A stretch of DNA of 64,000 nucleotides, taken from NCBI RefSeq assembly GCF_003402475.1, contig NZ_BFAB01000017.1:16127-80126 (forward strand), written 5' to 3'. Position 1 is the stretch's first letter. Every line of letters begins with the position of its first letter. The position numbers and the translations under genes are program-made. Origin of the DNA: Mycobacterium sp. MFM001 (GTDB lineage Bacteria; Actinomycetota; Actinomycetes; Mycobacteriales; Mycobacteriaceae). Below are positions 16,083 through 27,831 of the stretch, one piece after another. The notes beneath the pieces were generated by a model, which saw nothing but the letters and a program-made list of their open reading frames with translations, was not told where the DNA came from and searched no databases.

Positions 16083-19000
16083 GTGACACTCACTGTGCAC
16101 CGCTCCAAGAGCCGGCCGACGTCGCGCTATCACTGGGTCCCCGCCGCCGCAGGCTGGACCGTCGGGGTGATCGCGACGCTGTCGCTGCTGGCCAGTGTTT
16201 CGCCGCTGGTGCGGTGGGCCATCAAGGTGCCCCGCGAGTTCATCAACGACTACCTGTTCAACTTCCCCGACACCAGCTTCGCTTGGTCGTTCGTGCTGGC
16301 GCTGCTGGCCGCGGCGCTGACCGCCCGCAAACGCATCGCGTGGTGGCTGTTGGTGCTCAACCTGGCACTCGCCGCGGGTTTGAACATCGCCGACTTGACG
16401 ACGCCAGACAAGAGCACGGTGGAGACCGTCGGGGAGAACATCGGTCTGGTCGTGCACCTGGCGGCGATCGTCGTGTTGGTGTTGGCCTACCGGGAGTTCT
16501 GGGCCAAGGTGCGCCGCGGCGCGCTGGTCAAGGCGGCGGCCACGCTGGTTGCCGGGTGGGCGGTCGGGATCGGGCTGGCGTGGGGGCTGGTCGAGCTGTT
16601 CCCCGGATCGCTGAGGCGCGACGACCGGTTCTTCTACGTGGTCGACCGCGTCGTCGGATTTGCGCTCGCCGGCCAGGGCTCGTTCACGGGTCGGCCGCAT
16701 ATCTTCCTCAACGACCTGTTCGGCTTGTTCGGCGGTCTGGCGCTGATCGTGGCGGCGATCGTGCTGTTCCGGTCCCAGCGCGCGGAGAATGCGCTGACCG
16801 GGGAGGACGAGTCGGCTATTCGCGGGCTGCTCGAGTTCTGGGGAAAGAACGATTCGCTTGGCTATTTCGCCACGCGCCGCGACAAGTCGGTGATCTTTGC
16901 GCCCAGTGGCCGCGCTGCGATTACCTACCGGGTCGAGGTCGGCGTCTGCCTGGCCAGCGGCGACCCGGTCGGCGACCCGAGGGCGTGGCCCCAAGTCATC
17001 GACGCATGGCTGCAGCTGTGTCAGACCTACGGCTGGGCGCCCGGCGTCATGGGCGCCAGTTCCCAAGGAGCCAAAGCGTTTCGGGAGGCCGGCCTCAATG
17101 CCCTGGAGCTGGGCGACGAGGCGATCCTGCACACTGCCGACTTCAAGCTGTCCGGCCCCGACATGCGTGCCGTGCGCCAGGCGGTGACGCGGGCACGCCG
17201 GTCGGGGCTGTCGGTGCGGATCCGACGGCACCGCGACATCTCGGCCGACGAGATGGCTCGACTGATCAAATGCGCGGATGCCTGGCGGGACACCGAAACC
17301 GAGCGCGGCTTCTCGATGGCGCTGGGCCGGCTCGGCGACCCGGCGGACGGCGACTGCCTGCTCGTCGAGGCGCTGCACCAGGACAACCGCGTAGTGGCGA
17401 TGCTGTCGCTGGTGCCGTGGGGACAAACGGGGGTGTCGCTCGATTTGATGCGACGTTCGCCACAATCGCCGAACGGCACGATCGAGTTGATGGTCAGCGA
17501 ACTCGCGCTGAACGCCGAACAACTTGGCATCAACCGCATTTCACTGAACTTCGCGATGTTCCGCTCGGCCTTCGAACAGGGCGCTCAGCTCGGGGCCGGT
17601 CCGATCGCCCGGTTGTGGCGCGGCTTGCTGGTGTTCTTCTCGCGGTGGTGGCAGCTGGAGACGCTGTACCGCTCGAACATGAAATACCAGCCCGAGTGGC
17701 TGCCCCGCTACGCCTGCTACGAAGACGCCCGGCTGATTCCGCGGGTGGGGGTGGCTTCCGTGATCGCCGAAGGCTTTCTGGTGCTGCCGTTTTCGCGACG
17801 CAACGAGCAGCACACCGGGCACCATCCGTCGGTGCCCCCGGTCCTGGTGGAAACCGGGCTGCTGCACCACGACGGCTCCACCCCGGATGTATCCAGCCTG
17901 CGGACTGTCGAGCCGCCCGACACGGACGGGCCCCGGCGTCGGTTACCCGAACAGGTGCGGGTCCGGCTGGCAAAGCTGAAGACGTTGCAGGACAGCGGTA
18001 TTGACGCCTATCCCGTCGGGCATCCCCCGAGCCATACGATCGCCCAGGCATTGGATGCCGAGGACCAGAGCACCGTGTCGGTGTCCGGGCGGGTGCTGCG
18101 GATCCGCGACTTCGGCGGCGTGCTGTTCGCCCAGCTGCGGGACTGGTCCGCCGAAATCCAGCTGCTGCTTGACAACTCGGTCCTGGAGCAGGGCCGAGCC
18201 GCGGACTTCACCAAGGCGATCGATCTCGGCGACCTGGTCGAAGTAACCGGGCAGATGGGGTTTTCCAAGACCGGCACCCGGTCGCTGATCGTGCTGCGCT
18301 GGCGGTTGATCGGAAAGTGTCTGCGTCCGCTGCCCAACAAGTGGACCGGCCTGGCCGACCCGGAGGCGCGGGTGCGCAGCCGCTACGTCGACCTGGCGAT
18401 CAACGCGGACTCCCGCGAGCTCATAACGGCGCGCAGCAGCGTGCTACGGGCGATCCGGGAGACGTTGACCGCCAAGGGTTTTCTCGAAGTCGAAACACCG
18501 ATCTTGCAGCAGATCCACGGCGGCGCCACCGCGCGTCCGTTCGTCACGCACATCAACACCTACGACCTGGATCTGTACCTGCGTATCGCACCGGAGCTGT
18601 ACCTGAAGCGGCTATGTGTCGGCGGGGTGGAGCGAGTATTCGAGTTGGGCCGGGCATTTCGCAACGAGGGTGTCGACTTCAGCCACAACCCGGAGTTCAC
18701 CCTGCTGGAGGCCTATCAGGCACACGCCGACTACCTGGCGTGGGTCGACGGTACCCGCGAGCTGATTCAGAACGCTGCCGAAGCCGCCAACGGGTCACCG
18801 GTGGTGATGCGGCCCCGCGCCGACGGCGGCCTGGAACCGGTTGACATCTCCGGGGTGTGGCCGGTGAAGACCGTGCACGAGGCGGTGTCCGAGGCGCTCG
18901 GCGAGCACGTCGACACCGGCACCGACCTGGCCAAGCTGCGCAAGCTGGCCGACGCCGCCGGAATCCCCTACCTACCACGGTGGGATGCCGGCGCGGTGGT

Positions 19001-19397
19001 GCTGGAACTCTACGAACACCTCGTCGAGGCGAAAACCGAGCAGCCGACGTTCTACACCGACTTTCCGACGTCCGTGTCGCCGTTAACCCGGCCGCACCGC
19101 AGCAAGCCCGGTGTCGCCGAACGCTGGGACCTGGTGGCCTGGGGCGTCGAGCTGGGAACCGCGTACAGCGAGTTGACCGACCCGGTGGAGCAGCGGCGGC
19201 GTCTGCAGGAGCAGTCGCTGCTCGCTGCCGGCGGCGACCCGGAAGCCATGGAACTCGACGAGGACTTCCTGCAGGCCATGGAATATGCGATGCCGCCGAC
19301 CGGCGGGCTGGGCATGGGCGTCGACCGCGTCGTCATGCTGATCACCGGACGCAGCATCCGCGAGACGCTGCCCTTCCCGCTGGCAAAGCCGCGTTGA
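16083..19397 (+). CDS. lysX: LysX: lysyl-phosphatidylglycerol synthase fused to lysyl-tRNA synthetase
   Basis: A two-domain membrane enzyme that charges tRNA-Lys and transfers lysine to phosphatidylglycerol, lowering surface charge and sensitivity to cationic peptides. The 1104 residues comprise about six TM segments (about 20-240), a DUF2156/MprF acyltransferase domain (about 250-570), an OB-fold anticodon domain (about 640-740, VSVSGRVLRIRDFGGVLF) and a class II catalytic domain with FRNEGVDFSHNPEFTLLEAY and GLGMGVDRVVML. It matches Rv1640c (about 1172 residues). The start is GTG; TATCCT nine bases upstream of it suggests a leaderless message. It is divergent from infC. Confidence 0.95.
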   Translation: MTLTVHRSKSRPTSRYHWVPAAAGWTVGVIATLSLLASVSPLVRWAIKVPREFINDYLFNFPDTSFAWSFVLALLAAALTARKRIAWWLLVLNLALAAGLNIADLTTPDKSTVETVGENIGLVVHLAAIVVLVLAYREFWAKVRRGALVKAAATLVAGWAVGIGLAWGLVELFPGSLRRDDRFFYVVDRVVGFALAGQGSFTGRPHIFLNDLFGLFGGLALIVAAIVLFRSQRAENALTGEDESAIRGLLEFWGKNDSLGYFATRRDKSVIFAPSGRAAITYRVEVGVCLASGDPVGDPRAWPQVIDAWLQLCQTYGWAPGVMGASSQGAKAFREAGLNALELGDEAILHTADFKLSGPDMRAVRQAVTRARRSGLSVRIRRHRDISADEMARLIKCADAWRDTETERGFSMALGRLGDPADGDCLLVEALHQDNRVVAMLSLVPWGQTGVSLDLMRRSPQSPNGTIELMVSELALNAEQLGINRISLNFAMFRSAFEQGAQLGAGPIARLWRGLLVFFSRWWQLETLYRSNMKYQPEWLPRYACYEDARLIPRVGVASVIAEGFLVLPFSRRNEQHTGHHPSVPPVLVETGLLHHDGSTPDVSSLRTVEPPDTDGPRRRLPEQVRVRLAKLKTLQDSGIDAYPVGHPPSHTIAQALDAEDQSTVSVSGRVLRIRDFGGVLFAQLRDWSAEIQLLLDNSVLEQGRAADFTKAIDLGDLVEVTGQMGFSKTGTRSLIVLRWRLIGKCLRPLPNKWTGLADPEARVRSRYVDLAINADSRELITARSSVLRAIRETLTAKGFLEVETPILQQIHGGATARPFVTHINTYDLDLYLRIAPELYLKRLCVGGVERVFELGRAFRNEGVDFSHNPEFTLLEAYQAHADYLAWVDGTRELIQNAAEAANGSPVVMRPRADGGLEPVDISGVWPVKTVHEAVSEALGEHVDTGTDLAKLRKLADAAGIPYLPRWDAGAVVLELYEHLVEAKTEQPTFYTDFPTSVSPLTRPHRSKPGVAERWDLVAWGVELGTAYSELTDPVEQRRRLQEQSLLAAGGDPEAMELDEDFLQAMEYAMPPTGGLGMGVDRVVMLITGRSIRETLPFPLAKPR

Positions 19398-19437
19398 TTG
19401 GCGGGTTTACAGCCAACCTTCAGAATCGCAGGTCAGA

Positions 19438-20862
19438 ATGGGTCCCATGTCTGCATCGACGGCGTTCGTCGCCGCGCCGCTGCTGGTGGGCCACCACACC
19501 TCGTTGATGCACGGCTGGGTGCCACTCACGGTGCAGGCGGCCGCGGCCGGCGCGCTGGTTTTGGCCGTCGGGTGGCGGTCGCGGCGTTGGCGGCTGGTAT
19601 CGCTGCCGGTGGCCGCGGCGATCGGTATCGCGGTGACGTGCTGGGCGTATTGGTATATCGCCGACGACGGTCTCGCCGGTGAGCCCGCGCCACGGACGCT
19701 GTGGATGTGGATCGCGCTGACCGGCGCCGCCGCCGCAGTGCTGACCCTGGGCTGGCGAAGCGCGCGCTGGTGGCGCCGCGGCGCGTCGATGCTGGCCGTG
19801 CCGCTGTGTCTGCTGAGTGCGGCACTGGCGCTCAACGGCTGGGTCGGCTATTTCCCGACCGTGCAGACGGCGTGGAACCAGCTGACCGCCGGCCCGCTGC
19901 CCGATCAGACCGACGCGGCGGCGGTGACGGCGATGGCCGCCAAGGGCACTCAGCCACCGCGCGGTAGCGTCGTGCCGGTGACGATCCCCGCCGATGCGTC
20001 GCATTTCAAGCATCGCGGCGAGCTGGTGTACCTGCCGCCGGCATGGTTTACCGATCCGCGGCCGGCGCTGCCGACGGTGATGATGATCGGCGGTGAGTTC
20101 AACACCCCGGCCGACTGGCTGCGCGCCGGCAACGCGGTGAAGACCGCCGACGACTTCGCGGCTGCGCACGGCGGCAATGCGCCCGTGCTGGTGTTCGTGG
20201 ACTCCGGCGGCGCGTTCAACAACGACACCGAGTGCGTCAACGGCAGCCGGGGTAATGCCGCCGACCACTTGACCAAAGACGTTGTGCCCTTCATGGTCTC
20301 CCGTTTCGGTGCCAGCCCCGACCGCTCGAAGTGGGGCGTTGTGGGCTGGTCGATGGGTGGCACCTGCGCGGTGGATCTGACCGTGATGCACCCCGACATG
20401 TTCAGTGCATTTGTGGACATCGCCGGCGACCTCGGCCCCAACTCGGGAACCAAAGCCCAGACGATCGCCAGGCTGTTCGGCGGCGATGCGACGGCCTGGG
20501 CGGCATTCGACCCGACTCAGGTGATCACCAAACACGGCCGCTACACCGGGATTTCGGGCTGGTTCACGGTCAACTCCACACCGCATCGCGCCGTGACGGT
20601 GGCCGGCACCGGCACCAGCGCGGCGGAGGAACGAGGGGCCCATCCCAACAGCACCGCTGCGGCCGCCGAGTCGCTGTGCACGCTCGGCCGGGCCAACGGC
20701 ATCGACTGCGCAGTGGTCGCCCAGCCCGGTAAACACGACTGGCCCTTCGCCGATCGGGCGTTCACGGCCGCGCTGCCGTGGCTGGCCGGACAGTTGGGCA
20801 CCCCCGGTGCACCGCGGATTTCGTTGCCGGCCGCGTCAGCTCCGCTGCCCGCCAACAGGTAA
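19438..20862 (+). CDS. Membrane-anchored Ag85-like esterase
   Basis: The equivalent of Rv1639c. It has 474 residues: four N-terminal TM segments (about 10-140) followed by an extracytoplasmic alpha/beta hydrolase of the esterase D/antigen 85 type. The nucleophile motif GWSMGG is present, with an upstream acidic segment VFVDSGGAFNNDTECVNG and a C-terminal histidine candidate in QPGKHDWPF. Mycolyltransferase-like or esterase activity is inferred; no substrate is visible. Two in-frame ATGs nine bases apart (19438, 19447) are possible starts. It lies 40 nt after lysX on the same strand, so both may act at the envelope. Confidence 0.85.
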   Translation: MGPMSASTAFVAAPLLVGHHTSLMHGWVPLTVQAAAAGALVLAVGWRSRRWRLVSLPVAAAIGIAVTCWAYWYIADDGLAGEPAPRTLWMWIALTGAAAAVLTLGWRSARWWRRGASMLAVPLCLLSAALALNGWVGYFPTVQTAWNQLTAGPLPDQTDAAAVTAMAAKGTQPPRGSVVPVTIPADASHFKHRGELVYLPPAWFTDPRPALPTVMMIGGEFNTPADWLRAGNAVKTADDFAAAHGGNAPVLVFVDSGGAFNNDTECVNGSRGNAADHLTKDVVPFMVSRFGASPDRSKWGVVGWSMGGTCAVDLTVMHPDMFSAFVDIAGDLGPNSGTKAQTIARLFGGDATAWAAFDPTQVITKHGRYTGISGWFTVNSTPHRAVTVAGTGTSAAEERGAHPNSTAAAAESLCTLGRANGIDCAVVAQPGKHDWPFADRAFTAALPWLAGQLGTPGAPRISLPAASAPLPANR

Positions 20863-20870
20863 CCGCGCCG

Positions 20871-21293
20871 ATGCCGCCGATCGCACGCGTTCGCCGCGCA
20901 ATATTCGCACGACACTGCAATCCGTGGAGCGCGTGGACGCGCTGGGCCAGCACGCCGCTGGTGCTGGTGCCGGTGTGGACGCGGCGGTGGAGCCACGCCG
21001 CGATCGTCGCGCTGTGGCTGGCGATCAACCCGGTCATCTTCGGCAAGCCTGCCGACCACCGAAATTGGGCCACCCGCGCGATGCTCGGTGAGGAAGCCTG
21101 GATTACCCACCGCCCGAAGGACTCCGCAGCGGCGGTGAGCGCCGTGACGTCCGTCGCTGCCGTCGTCGCGCTGGCGGCCGCGCGCCGGCGTCGGCTCGCC
21201 GTGGCCGTGGTCGCCACCGCGGTGCAGATGGCGCTGACGCTGGTGTACTGGCAGCAAATGACCCGCTACCTGGACCGCAGGGGTAGCGTATAG
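20871..21293 (+). CDS. Small membrane protein, DUF6653-like
   Basis: A 140-residue protein with two or three hydrophobic helices (about 25-50 and 85-130). The segment FARHCNPWSAWTRW resembles the DUF6653 family as I remember it; no function is known. The ATG lies eight bases after the esterase stop, and the next gene begins two bases after its own stop, so it is part of a lysX-downstream transcript. It is not present at this place in M. tuberculosis to my knowledge. Confidence 0.75.
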   Translation: MPPIARVRRAIFARHCNPWSAWTRWASTPLVLVPVWTRRWSHAAIVALWLAINPVIFGKPADHRNWATRAMLGEEAWITHRPKDSAAAVSAVTSVAAVVALAAARRRRLAVAVVATAVQMALTLVYWQQMTRYLDRRGSV

Positions 21294-21295
21294 CC

Positions 21296-21520
21296 ATGCC
21301 CGACGAGCAGGATGCCGGATACGACGATTCCGGTTTGCCGACGTTCGAGTCGGTTCGCGAGAAGATCGAGACGCGATACGGAACCTCTATGGGCGCAGCC
21401 GAATTGGCCGCTGAAACGCCGGAGGGCAGCGGCGTCGAGGAGCAATACCAACAGCGACAGCAAGCAGCCGCTGAGCGGTTGGCCGAGATCCGCGAATCGA
21501 TGCACAAGGATGACCGCTGA
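21296..21520 (+). CDS. Small acidic conserved protein (Rv1638A-like)
   Basis: A 74-residue acidic, charged protein with predicted helical content and no membrane segment or known motif (RYGTSMGAAELAAET; EQYQQRQQAAAERLAEIRESM). Position and composition match Rv1638A. The ATG is two bases after the preceding stop. Its stop overlaps the next gene in a CTGA junction. Function unknown. Confidence 0.8.
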   Translation: MPDEQDAGYDDSGLPTFESVREKIETRYGTSMGAAELAAETPEGSGVEEQYQQRQQAAAERLAEIRESMHKDDR

Positions 21521-22675
21521 GAACATTCAGCGTCGCGGAGCGGCGGAATCGCTTGGCGCGCAGGCATTTCCTGGCGCGTGATAGCTCCGGATCGATAGCG
21601 GCGATCACGACCGGCCTGGTGGGTCTGCATGCCACCGATCCGGCCACGCCGTATCTCTCGCTGTGGGCGCGCAGACCCGGGTTCGTCACCGCTGACCTCG
21701 ATGCCGAGCTGTACCAGAAGCGTTCTGTGGTCAAGCATCTGGCGATGCGGCGCACACTATGGCTGGTCCACGCCGACGATCTGGCCATGATTCAACCGGC
21801 GGCCAGCGACCGGGTCGCGGCCAACGAGCGTCGTCGGCTGATCGCCGACGTGCAGAAGGCCGGCGTCGCCGGCGACGGCGAGCGGTGGCTCGATGCGGCC
21901 TGCGCGGCGGTGCTGCGCCACCTGGGTGAGCACGGGCCAGCCAGCGGCGGCGAACTGCGCGCCGCGCTTCCCGAACTGGCCGGAACGTGGGACCCGGCGC
22001 CCGGAAAGCGTTGGGGCGGACCAGTTTCGCTTGCCCCACGGGTGCTGACCGTGCTGTCGGTTCGCGGCGACGTCGTGCGCGGTCCGAATGGCGGGACGTG
22101 GACCGCCTCACGCCCGCGTTGGGTCAGCGCAGCCGACTGGCTCGCAAAGCGGGACGAGCCGATGGCGGCCGACGACGCCCGCGCCGAACTGACCCGCCGA
22201 TGGCTGCACGCGTTCGGGCCGGCGACCGTCGAGGACATCAAGTGGTGGTGCGGTACCACCTTGACCGCGGTGCGTAAGGCGCTGGCCGAAATCGGCGCGG
22301 TAGCGGTGGATCTGCACGGCAGTCCCGGCTTCGCGCTGGCCGATGACCTCGAGGCCGAACCGGACACCGAGCCATGGTGCGCACCGCTGCCCGGACTCGA
22401 CCCCACCACGATGGGCTGGTATCAGCGCGATTGGTATCTCGGCGACTACCGCGGACAGGTCTTCGACAACACCGGCAACGCGGGGCCGACCGCGTGGTGG
22501 AACGGCCGCGTGGTGGGCGGCTGGTCTCAGGACACGAACGGCCGGGTTCAGCTCCAGCTTTTGGAGGATCCCGGCCGTGATGCGCGACGGGCACTGGCGA
22601 AACGGGCCGACGAACTGACCTCCTGGCTGGATGGCGTGCGAGTCCCCCCGCGCTTCCCCTCGCCGCTGTCGAAGG

Positions 22676-22686
<11 letters not shown>
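21517..22686 (+). CDS. Winged-helix (HTH_42/YcaQ-like) DNA-binding protein, probable CTG start
   Basis: A 389-residue protein of the winged-helix family that includes YcaQ/AlkX-type DNA glycosylases acting on crosslinks or alkylated bases. Conserved segments are ARRHFLA, GLVGLHATDPATPYLSLWAR, RTLWLVHADD and WWNGRVVGGW. A TTG at 21553 gives a truncated N-terminus. Upstream codons translate as RTFSVAERRNRLARRHFLA, which matches the family N-terminus. The only initiator-like codon before them is CTG at 21517, which overlaps the preceding stop as CTGA and has AAGGAT six bases upstream. The C-terminal 11 bp overlap uvrA convergently. A DNA-repair role is inferred. Confidence 0.82.
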
Positions 22687-25573
<2,887 letters not shown>

Positions 25574-25581
25574 CGTTTCCC

Positions 25582-25604
25582 ATGCTAGGTGTCGGTACCG
25601 ACAG
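25582..25604 (-). promoter_or_regulatory. RecA-NDp (PafBC-type) damage promoter of uvrA
   Basis: On the minus strand CTGTCGGTA, eight bases, then TAGCAT fits the mycobacterial pattern TTGTCRGTG-N8-TAGGNT with three mismatches. The -10 ends nine bases before the uvrA ATG, giving a leaderless or near-leaderless message. The same bases include a 14 bp perfect palindrome, TGTCGGTACCGACA (25590-25603), which may be incidental. Confidence 0.75.
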
Positions 25605-25620
25605 CAGTACGGTGGCGGCT

Positions 25621-26289
25621 ATGACAGTCCTCGACAACTACACCGGCCACGTCGAACCGGGCACCGCCGCCCGTCGCACCCTGCCCGGCGCGACCATCGT
25701 GAAGGCGTCGGTCGGCCCGATGGACAACAACGCCTACCTGGTCACCTGTTCCCAGACCGGCGAAACGCTGCTGATCGACGCCGCCAACGACGCCGAGGTC
25801 CTGATCGACCTGGTGCGCCGCCACGCACCCAAGGTGTCGCTGATCGTCACCAGCCACCAGCACTTCGACCACTGGCAGGCGCTGGAAGCGCTCGCCGAAG
25901 CCACCGGCGCGCCCACCGCGGCGCACGAGATCGACGCCGACGCGCTGCCGGTCAAGCCGGACCGGCTGCTCAAAGGCGGCGACACCGTGCAGATCGGCAA
26001 CCTCACCTTCGACGTGATCCACTTGCGCGGCCACACGCCCGGGTCGGTCGCGCTGGCACTCGACGGCGTCGGGGACGCCACGCAGTTGTTCACCGGCGAC
26101 TGCCTGTTCCCGGGCGGGGTCGGGAAGACATGGCAGCCCGGCGATTTCGAGCAACTGCTCGACGACGTCACGACCCGCGTGTTCGACGTCTACGACGATT
26201 CGACCGTGGTCTATCCCGGCCACGGCGACGACACCACGCTGGGCGCCGAACGACCTCACCTCGGCGAGTGGAAGACGCGCGGCTGGTAA
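25621..26289 (+). CDS. Metallo-beta-lactamase-fold hydrolase
   Basis: The equivalent of Rv1637c. The 222 residues have the metal-binding motif HQHFDH at 79-84, a second His in HLRGHTPGS, the bridging Asp in FTGDCLFPGG and a final His in YPGHGDD, a full glyoxalase II-like set of ligands. Glyoxalase-type or persulfide dioxygenase-type thioester hydrolysis is possible; no substrate is shown. The ATG at 25621 (MTVLDNYTGHVEPG) was chosen because an upstream in-frame ATG falls inside the uvrA promoter. It is divergent from uvrA. Confidence 0.88.
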   Translation: MTVLDNYTGHVEPGTAARRTLPGATIVKASVGPMDNNAYLVTCSQTGETLLIDAANDAEVLIDLVRRHAPKVSLIVTSHQHFDHWQALEALAEATGAPTAAHEIDADALPVKPDRLLKGGDTVQIGNLTFDVIHLRGHTPGSVALALDGVGDATQLFTGDCLFPGGVGKTWQPGDFEQLLDDVTTRVFDVYDDSTVVYPGHGDDTTLGAERPHLGEWKTRGW

Positions 26290-26312
26290 TCAACCGCGCG
26301 AAACGCGGTGCA

Positions 26313-26330
26313 GCGCCTAAGCTTAGGCGC
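26313..26330. promoter_or_regulatory. 18 bp perfect palindrome over the candidate -10 of the Hsp70-like gene
   Basis: GCGCCTAAG joined to CTTAGGCGC is a perfect 18 bp palindrome ending one base before the ATG of the Hsp70-like gene. TAAGCT at 26318-26323 fits a mycobacterial -10 and would start transcription near the ATG (leaderless). The dyad could be an operator over that promoter, or the end of the preceding gene's transcript folding as a hairpin without a T-tract. Confidence 0.5.
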
Positions 26331-26331
26331 G

Positions 26332-27831
26332 ATGAGGGTGGGCATCGACTTCGGCACAACGCACACGGTCGCTGCGGTGGTCGACCGCGGCAACTATCCC
26401 GTGGCGTCGTTCGACGGGTCAGACACCTGGCCGTCGCTGATCGCCGCCAACGAGGACGGCGAACTGCGCTTCGGTGTGGACGCCGCCGCGGTGCGCCACC
26501 AGCCGGGCTGGTCGGTGCTGCGCTCGTTCAAGCGGCTGCTCGGCGACGCCGGGCCGCGGACGACCGTCGAGCTGGCCGGGCGCTGCTACCGGCTCGCCGA
26601 CCTGTTCGTCGGCTTCCTGAGCCAGTTGAAAACCGATCTGCAGCACCGCTCCAACGTCGACCTGGCGCCCGGCGAGCGCATCGAGGCCGCGATCAGCGTG
26701 CCGGCCAACGCGTCGAGCGCCCAACGGTTTCTGACGCTGGACGCTTTCGCGCAGGCCGGCTTCGAGGTCATCGCCCTGCTCAACGAGCCGTCCGCGGCGG
26801 GCTTCGAGTACGCCCACCGCTACCGCTCCACGATCACCGCCAAGCGCGAGTACGTGTTGATCTACGACCTCGGCGGCGGCACCTTCGACGCATCGCTGCT
26901 GAAGATGACCGGACGACACAACGAGGTCATCACCAGCGAGGGCATCCAGCGCCTCGGCGGCGACGACTTCGACGACGCCATCCTCACGCTCGTCCGCAAT
27001 GGCGCGAACCTCCGCGACGTGGACGCCGCCACCCGGGAGCTGCTGCTCGAAGAGTGCACCAGCCGCAAGGAGGCCGTCGGCCCGAACACCCGCCGCTTCC
27101 TGGTCGACCTCGAAGCAGTCGGCAGGCCGCCGTTCTCCTGCCCCATCGACGACGTCTATGCCGCTTGCGCCCCGCTGGTTGACAAGACCATGACGGCACT
27201 GTCGCACGTGCTGGCGGACGTCGACTGGTCGGAGGTGGCCGGCATCTACGTGGTGGGCGGCGCGGGCAGCTTCCCACTCGTCGCGCGAAAGCTGCGCGCG
27301 TCGTTCGACGAGAAGCGCGTCAAACGCTCACCGCACCCGTTCGCCGCGACCGCGATCGGCCTCGCCGCCTTCCTCGACAAAGAAGCCGGATTTGCGTTAT
27401 CCGACCGTCTCTCACGGCATTTCGGCGTCTTCCGTGAGGCGCACGCCGGCGAAGATGTCAGCTTCGACCCGATCGTGTCGAAGGGCGTGCAGCTGCCCAC
27501 CGACGGTCAGCCGCCGCTCGTCGTCACGCGCAGCTACCGGGCGGCGCACAACATCGGGCACTTCCGGTTCGTGGAGTGCAGCGGACTGCGCGACGGCCGC
27601 CCCGACGGCGACGTCACACCGTACGATCCGGTCTTCTTCCCGTTCGACCCCGATCTGAACGACGAACCCGACCTCTGCCGCCGGCCCGTGAGTCGGCGCG
27701 ACGACGGGCCCGACGTCGAGGAGCGCTATGTCGTGACCCCGGGCGGAGCCGTCGAGGTCACCCTGACCACGCGGCCCGATCGGGTGACCCGGACGTTCCG
27801 GCTGGCGCGCCACGGCCTCGCCAGCGCGTGA
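26332..27831 (+). CDS. Hsp70-like ATPase, short form
   Basis: A 499-residue actin/Hsp70-fold ATPase. The phosphate-1 motif is IDFGTTHTV (5-13), phosphate-2 is IYDLGGGTFDAS (177-188), and the adenosine motif is VVGGAGSFPLV (308-317). The ATPase domain ends near residue 355. The remaining 145 residues do not look like a DnaK substrate-binding domain and lack a C-terminal lid; they are rich in Asp, Pro and Arg. It resembles HscC/YegD-type orphan Hsp70s. No J-domain or GrpE gene is nearby. Its stop overlaps the next gene as GTGA. It is absent from this locus in M. tuberculosis, to my knowledge. Confidence 0.85.
   Translation: MRVGIDFGTTHTVAAVVDRGNYPVASFDGSDTWPSLIAANEDGELRFGVDAAAVRHQPGWSVLRSFKRLLGDAGPRTTVELAGRCYRLADLFVGFLSQLKTDLQHRSNVDLAPGERIEAAISVPANASSAQRFLTLDAFAQAGFEVIALLNEPSAAGFEYAHRYRSTITAKREYVLIYDLGGGTFDASLLKMTGRHNEVITSEGIQRLGGDDFDDAILTLVRNGANLRDVDAATRELLLEECTSRKEAVGPNTRRFLVDLEAVGRPPFSCPIDDVYAACAPLVDKTMTALSHVLADVDWSEVAGIYVVGGAGSFPLVARKLRASFDEKRVKRSPHPFAATAIGLAAFLDKEAGFALSDRLSRHFGVFREAHAGEDVSFDPIVSKGVQLPTDGQPPLVVTRSYRAAHNIGHFRFVECSGLRDGRPDGDVTPYDPVFFPFDPDLNDEPDLCRRPVSRRDDGPDVEERYVVTPGGAVEVTLTTRPDRVTRTFRLARHGLASA

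Noticed and set aside
25590..25603. 14 bp palindrome TGTCGGTACCGACA as a separate operator
   Set aside because: It is embedded in the uvrA damage promoter and can be explained by the -35 sequence plus chance, although an operator cannot be excluded.
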